Of a stretch of 9,565 nt of DNA, positions 6,902 to 9,565 are shown in pieces. Source of the stretch: Syntrophaceae bacterium UBA7544 (GTDB lineage: Bacteria > Desulfobacterota > Syntrophia > Syntrophales > Smithellaceae); contig DLME01000219.1 in NCBI GenBank assembly GCA_002479215.1, positions 1,901 to 11,465 on the forward strand. The letters are read 5' to 3'. How positions within the stretch are numbered: position 1 is the first letter of the stretch; every line of letters begins with the position of its first letter. The notes below the pieces were generated by a model. It worked only from the letters and a program-made list of their open reading frames with translations, had not been told where the DNA came from and did no database searches. The translations under genes were made by a program, and so were the position numbers.

Positions 6902-7675
6902 TCATTCGTTTCTTAAAAAACCGGTCAAAGGGGAACTTGCTTCTGCAAACTGGTGTGTTGCCCCGGGCCCCGCAAGGTAAGCCTTTCGCCCCGCATCCAC
7001 GGCTTGACCAAAGGCTTCCGCCATTAATACTGGGTCATCCGCCGTTGCGATCGCCGTATTCACAAGGACAGCGGCTGCTCCCATTTCTATCGCTTCGGCA
7101 GCTTCAGAAGGACGGCCAATACCAGCATCAACAATGATGGGTAAGTTTATCTCGGAAATGAGAATTTGAATTAATTCTCGTGTCTTGAGACCACGATTGG
7201 TACCAATGGGAGCGCCCAATGGCATAATTGCCGCTGCTCCGGCTTCAGCCATCATTTTAGCTGCGGTGAGGTCAGGACTCATATAGGGCAGGACGATAAA
7301 ACCATCTTTTGCCAGGACTTCTATTGCTTTTATAGTTTCAAAGTTATTAGGCAGTAAATATTTCTGGTCGTTTATAATTTCTATTTTTACCCAGTTTCCG
7401 CACCCGGCTGCCCGGGCAATACGGGCAATTCTAATGGCCTCTGAAGCATTGCGCGCCCCCGATGTATTTGGCATCAGCACAATGTTCTGAGAAAGAAAGG
7501 TAAGCATATTTTCTTCTGGTGTGCCAAAATCAACCCGGCGTAGCGCTACCGTAACTACCTGAGCCTTCGAAGATTCAATAACTTTGGGAATTAGGCTATA
7601 GTCGGCAAATTTACCGGTGCCTATGAACAGTCTGCTATCTAATTCTTTATCTCCGATTTTCAATTTGTCTTCCAT
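6902..7675 (-). CDS. thiG: Thiazole synthase ThiG
   Basis: ThiG condenses deoxyxylulose phosphate, dehydroglycine and the sulfur of ThiS thiocarboxylate into the thiazole of thiamine. The 257-residue TIM barrel begins [10 protein letters not shown]. It has the Schiff-base lysine K97 in [15 protein letters not shown], the [10 protein letters not shown] loop (154-163) and the phosphate-binding [12 protein letters not shown] (181-192) and VNTAIA (205-210). I take the ATG at 7675, two bases after the thiS stop codon and with a GGTGGTGG purine stretch ahead of it; an in-frame GTG at 7687 would overlap thiS by 11 bases and add four residues. The immediate junction with thiS suggests coupled translation of these two partner proteins, which work as a complex. 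Confidence 0.96.
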   Translation of the reverse strand: MEDKLKIGDKELDSRLFIGTGKFADYSLIPKVIESSKAQVVTVALRRVDFGTPEENMLTFLSQNIVLMPNTSGARNASEAIRIARIARAAGCGNWVKIEIINDQKYLLPNNFETIKAIEVLAKDGFIVLPYMSPDLTAAKMMAEAGAAAIMPLGAPIGTNRGLKTRELIQILISEINLPIIVDAGIGRPSEAAEAIEMGAAAVLVNTAIATADDPVLMAEAFGQAVDAGRKAYLAGPGATHQFAEASSPLTGFLRNE

Positions 7676-7676
7676 T

Positions 7677-7877
7677 TTAGCCACCACCGATAATCTGAAT
7701 TATTTCTAAGTCATCATCTTTATGCAAAAAAGTATCAGACCAGTGCTCAGGGGCAATAATATTTCCATTTAAATCAATAATAATGGCAGTCATCTCTAGA
7801 TTTTTTGTCCGGATGACGTCCTGAATGTTTGAATCAGGTATGACATCGGATTTCTTTCCATTAATCGTGACCAGCAT
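7677..7877 (-). CDS. thiS: Sulfur carrier protein ThiS
   Basis: This 66-residue beta-grasp protein starts [12 protein letters not shown] and ends IIQIIGGG, carrying the C-terminal Gly-Gly that is adenylated and turned into a thiocarboxylate, the sulfur donor for ThiG. Length and the order thiS-thiG-thiH fit the family. The activating E1-like enzyme (ThiF) is not in this window, so a distant ThiF or shared MoeB-like enzyme must serve. GGGGGA (7881-7886) is the ribosome site, unusually close to the ATG (four bases), and it directly follows the U run of the riboswitch terminator. Antisense reading of the same stretch gives nothing credible. Confidence 0.95.
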   Translation of the reverse strand: MLVTINGKKSDVIPDSNIQDVIRTKNLEMTAIIIDLNGNIIAPEHWSDTFLHKDDDLEIIQIIGGG

Positions 7878-7886
7878 TTTTCCCCC

Positions 7887-7919
7887 AAAAAATAAAAAGT
7901 CCCGAGGAAATCGGGACTT
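7887..7919 (-). terminator. Intrinsic terminator of the TPP riboswitch expression platform
   Basis: On the minus strand AAGTCCCGA and TCGGGACTT (7897-7905 and 7911-7919) form a perfect 9-bp stem with a 5-base loop, and a U-rich run TTTTTATTTTTT (7887-7898) follows at once. It lies between the TPP aptamer and the thiS ribosome site, so it would end transcription before thiS when ligand is bound. Confidence 0.92.
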
Positions 7920-7922
7920 CGT

Positions 7923-8012
7923 TCGCGCTTTCCTACGTTGGCATTATCCAAGTCAGGTTCAAGGGTTGTTCCGTTTGGATTGGAACTCTCAGCCTTTCAG
8001 CACCCCTAGCAA
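7923..8012 (-). promoter_or_regulatory. TPP (THI-box) riboswitch aptamer controlling thiSGHE
   Basis: Read on the minus strand, the hallmark blocks appear in order: GGGGTGC (8000-8006), CTGAGA (7987-7992), an optional P3a stem GTTCC/GGAAC (7982-7986 with 7968-7972), CCTGA (7953-7957), GGATAATGCC (7940-7949) and CGTAGGA (7931-7937). These are the conserved pyrimidine-sensing and pyrophosphate-sensing helices of the TPP aptamer. The downstream intrinsic terminator makes this a transcription-attenuation switch: high thiamine pyrophosphate stops synthesis before thiS. P1 is short in this sequence (GCT with AGC as the clear core). Confidence 0.97.
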
Positions 8013-8027
8013 TATTCAGTTAGGTTG

Positions 8028-8057
8028 ATTATACTACTTAGACAACTGGGAACACAA
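8028..8057 (-). promoter_or_regulatory. Candidate promoter of the thi operon
   Basis: On the minus strand a perfect TATAAT (8028-8033) lies 18 bases after a weak -35, TTGTGT (8052-8057). The start site would be near 8021, about ten bases ahead of the aptamer, which is the expected arrangement. The -10 is convincing; the -35 is poor. Confidence 0.6.
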
Positions 8058-8060
8058 TAA

Positions 8061-8663
8061 AAAAATAACCATCGGTCAGAGATAAAAACAGCGGCGGCCA
8101 GTTTCTTCCGCATTTTTGTCGCAATCCCGATCGCCATTAATCTGGGACTTCTCGGTAATGCCGCGCTGAACTGGGGCGCTAACGCAGGAGGCTGGCATAC
8201 TGTTCTTTCGGTTGGTGGTATTCTATTCCTCCCTTTGGTTTTAATGATCCTTTTCAGAAACAAGTATCCCAAATGGTGGTTTGACTGGGATTTAGCATTT
8301 ACCAAATTCAGTTACCGGGTTATTTCATACGTTCTGCTATTAAGAGATGAATATCCGTCAACCGAAGAAGAACAGGCTGTGCATTTGAATTTGATTTATC
8401 CCGATGTTAAAACTCAGCTCGGCAGAGGCTGGCCGCTGATTAAATGGTTCTTAGCCATACCGTATTACGTGGTTCTTTTCTTTTTGCTTATCGCAATGTT
8501 TGTGGTGGCTGTAATCGCATGGTTCTCGATTCTTTTCACTGGCCATTACCCTCGTGGTTTGTTTGATTTTACTGTTGGAGTATTGAGATGGACACTCAGG
8601 GTATCGGCTTATGCCTTCTTGCTAATAACCGATAAATACCCAGCTTTTTCTCTGGATGCGTAA
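8061..8663 (+). CDS. DUF4389 family integral membrane protein, probably 5'-truncated (no usable start codon)
   Basis: The frame is open from a TAA at 8058 to the TAA ending at 8663 (200 codons). It contains two related modules: FFRIFVAIPIAI ... KYPKWWFDW ... YRVISYVLLLRDEYPS (about residues 15-99) and IKWFLAIPYYVV ... HYPRGLFDF ... LRVSAYAFLLITDKYPA (about 127-195). Each has hydrophobic membrane segments, and the closing YPRGLFDF/TDKYPAFSL blocks are the DUF4389 hallmark; the function of the family is unknown. The first ATG is 8244 and the first TTG is 8235, both inside module 1 and without ribosome sites, so homologous coding clearly extends upstream of them. No ATG, GTG or TTG is found in frame between 8061 and 8235. 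The beta-strand segment expected before module 1 is missing. The likeliest reading is a gene that lost its 5' end beside the thi promoter; a noncanonical start or a base error are alternatives. Confidence 0.7.
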   Translation, partial: KNNHRSEIKTAAASFFRIFVAIPIAINLGLLGNAALNWGANAGGWHTVLSVGGILFLPLVLMILFRNKYPKWWFDWDLAFTKFSYRVISYVLLLRDEYPSTEEEQAVHLNLIYPDVKTQLGRGWPLIKWFLAIPYYVVLFFLLIAMFVVAVIAWFSILFTGHYPRGLFDFTVGVLRWTLRVSAYAFLLITDKYPAFSLDA

Positions 8664-8718
8664 ATCGATAGGTGCACAAAGACCGGAATGGTCATACACA
8701 ATTCTGGCAGCGCACTCG

Positions 8719-9300
8719 TCATTGAACAGTGGTTGACGTAGGCGCTGTGGAGGATGGCAAAACAAGTTTTATTTCGGTTATTTGGCTGATTTCGTGCTGT
8801 TGATCAACTGCGCTTCCAACAAGTGTCAACGGCCATTGGGTGCCGGGTAATGGCTGGCCGTTAACATGGTAAGCGACAATAATATTACTGTTATTTTCAA
8901 TTTCGGCAGAGGTAAATTCTACCATGGAACCACCTGAAGAAATTACCTGAATGCCGAACCCTTGAGCCCAGAGGGCAGTATCAATTTTCATGGGTGTTTT
9001 CTCGTCGTCTACATAACCGGCAAGTAACCAGAGCGGAATTCCGGACCAGACCTGCCCTTCTGTGTCTTTCCATGTTGCGCCGTGGCACCCTGGTGCAGTA
9101 CCTTCGGCAAAAAGCGATTGATCAACTACACGGGTTACTACTCCCACGAGATTTAAACTCCATGTTCCATTTGTTACAGCAGTTGAAGGTGTTTGAGTAG
9201 CCGGACTCGTTAGTGTGCTGCTGCTTGGGGCCGTGCAAGAAACTATCAATGGTAAAATGAGAAACAAAACCAAGCAGATGACCGGGAACTTTTTCAACAT
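8719..9300 (-). CDS. Lipoprotein with sulfite-oxidase-like (molybdopterin-binding fold) domain
   Basis: The 193-residue protein starts with a lysine pair, a hydrophobic segment and the lipobox I-V-S-C, so Cys22 is the probable lipidated residue and the mature protein is anchored outside the cytoplasmic membrane. A Ser/Thr/Pro linker (23-43) follows. The domain at about 46-182 has WSLNLVGVV, a Cys72-containing stretch, SGIPLWLLAGYVDD (86-99), FGIQVIS, the turn YHVNGQPLP (144-152), WPLTLVG (156-162) and ITEIKLV. This order resembles the Mo-cofactor-binding fold of sulfite oxidase/YedY-type proteins, but the protein is short and I do not see a full set of cofactor contacts, so it may be a non-catalytic relative. 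GGAG (9309-9312) lies eight bases before the ATG. It converges on the DUF4389 gene across 55 bases. Lipoprotein status is firm; the fold is likely and the function unknown. Confidence 0.8.
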   Translation of the reverse strand: MLKKFPVICLVLFLILPLIVSCTAPSSSTLTSPATQTPSTAVTNGTWSLNLVGVVTRVVDQSLFAEGTAPGCHGATWKDTEGQVWSGIPLWLLAGYVDDEKTPMKIDTALWAQGFGIQVISSGGSMVEFTSAEIENNSNIIVAYHVNGQPLPGTQWPLTLVGSAVDQQHEISQITEIKLVLPSSTAPTSTTVQ

Positions 9301-9565
9301 ATTTCTAACTCCGATGGTTCGATTTGATTTTGCTCATTAATTTACACTCTTAACTTAAGGATACCAGAAGCGGACGTTTTCCATTTTAACGAGAAGAAAC
9401 CATCACTGGGATGAGGCAATGGGCGAAATTACAGGCTATGTTATCTGTAATGCCGACGTAGCAGTATACTCAATCGATTTGGTTTTCGCCGTATTGACAA
9501 AAAAAGAAGACGGATCCCAGTTATCTCGACCCAGACCAACACATTCGCGACAAGAATGCGCTCGT
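9301..9565. other. Region upstream of the lipoprotein gene; no recognisable gene
   Basis: This 265-base stretch would carry the lipoprotein promoter, but I find no convincing -35/-10 pair on the minus strand. On the plus strand one frame is open from 9359 to the window edge, with ATG at 9419 (at least 48 codons). Its ribosome site is weak (GAGG three bases upstream) and its translation resembles nothing I know. A lone TTGACA at 9494-9499 has no -10 at the proper distance. Confidence 0.45.

Noticed and set aside
8006..8305. 99-residue minus-strand open frame overlapping the thi promoter and DUF4389 gene
   Set aside because: It is antisense to a recognisable membrane-protein frame, covers the thi promoter and has no family features.
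8235..8663. Start of the DUF4389 gene at TTG 8235
   Set aside because: It has no ribosome site, and the frame upstream is clearly homologous to the second module of the same protein, so this start cuts off real coding sequence.
8672..8695. GACC/GGTC repeat between the converging DUF4389 and lipoprotein genes as a terminator
   Set aside because: Only a 4-bp stem with no T run on either side.
9494..9499. TTGACA as a promoter for a gene beyond the window
   Set aside because: No -10 box at 16-19 bases; the nearest TTATCT is 21 bases away.
9359..9565. Open frame running off the right edge, ATG at 9419
   Set aside because: Only about 48 codons from the ATG are visible, the ribosome site is poor, and the translation is low in recognisable features; kept only as a note on the region.

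Overview
The window reads as a chromosomal segment of a strictly anaerobic bacterium, most likely a Dehalococcoidia-type member of the Chloroflexota. This placement is an inference from protein style, from the oxygen-sensitive radical-SAM ThiH where aerobes often use ThiO, and from the mix of sulfur genes; nothing here proves the taxon. Nearly all genes are housekeeping or sulfur-handling genes. I see no transposase, integrase, CRISPR array, tRNA or rRNA.

Layout. Positions 2-394 (+) hold the 3' part of a JAMM/M67 metallopeptidase whose start lies outside the window. Positions 467-928 (+) encode an unrecognised small protein with five clustered cysteines and a Gly-Gly C-terminus. Positions 976-1770 (-) encode an XdhC/CoxI-type molybdoenzyme maturation factor. 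Its promoter region is shared with the divergent unit 1972-4817 (+): an Rrf2/IscR-like regulator with three cysteines, a cysteine synthase and an O-acetylhomoserine sulfhydrylase. This unit ends at a strong 12-bp hairpin.

The convergent thiamine operon occupies 8012 down to 5114 (-): TPP riboswitch with intrinsic terminator, thiS, thiG, thiH, thiE. The genes are tightly packed or overlapping and are fed by one promoter near 8028-8057. ThiS, ThiG and ThiH (with sulfur from an E1-like enzyme not present here) make the thiazole, and ThiE couples it to the pyrimidine; thiC, thiD and thiF are not in the window.

Divergent from the riboswitch, 8061-8663 (+) encodes a DUF4389 membrane protein with two related modules. 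Its reading frame runs upstream of any usable start codon, so the gene looks 5'-truncated. Facing it, 8719-9300 (-) encodes a lipoprotein with a sulfite-oxidase-like (molybdopterin-binding fold) domain. The last 265 bases hold no gene I can recognise.

The theme tying the window together is sulfur transfer: JAMM protease, Cys and homocysteine synthases, a possible Fe-S sensing regulator, an XdhC factor, and the ThiS sulfur carrier. The most interesting idea is that the JAMM protease belongs with the cysteine or homocysteine synthase in a protein-thiocarboxylate sulfur relay. That is inference from gene neighbourhood and cannot be settled from this window alone.
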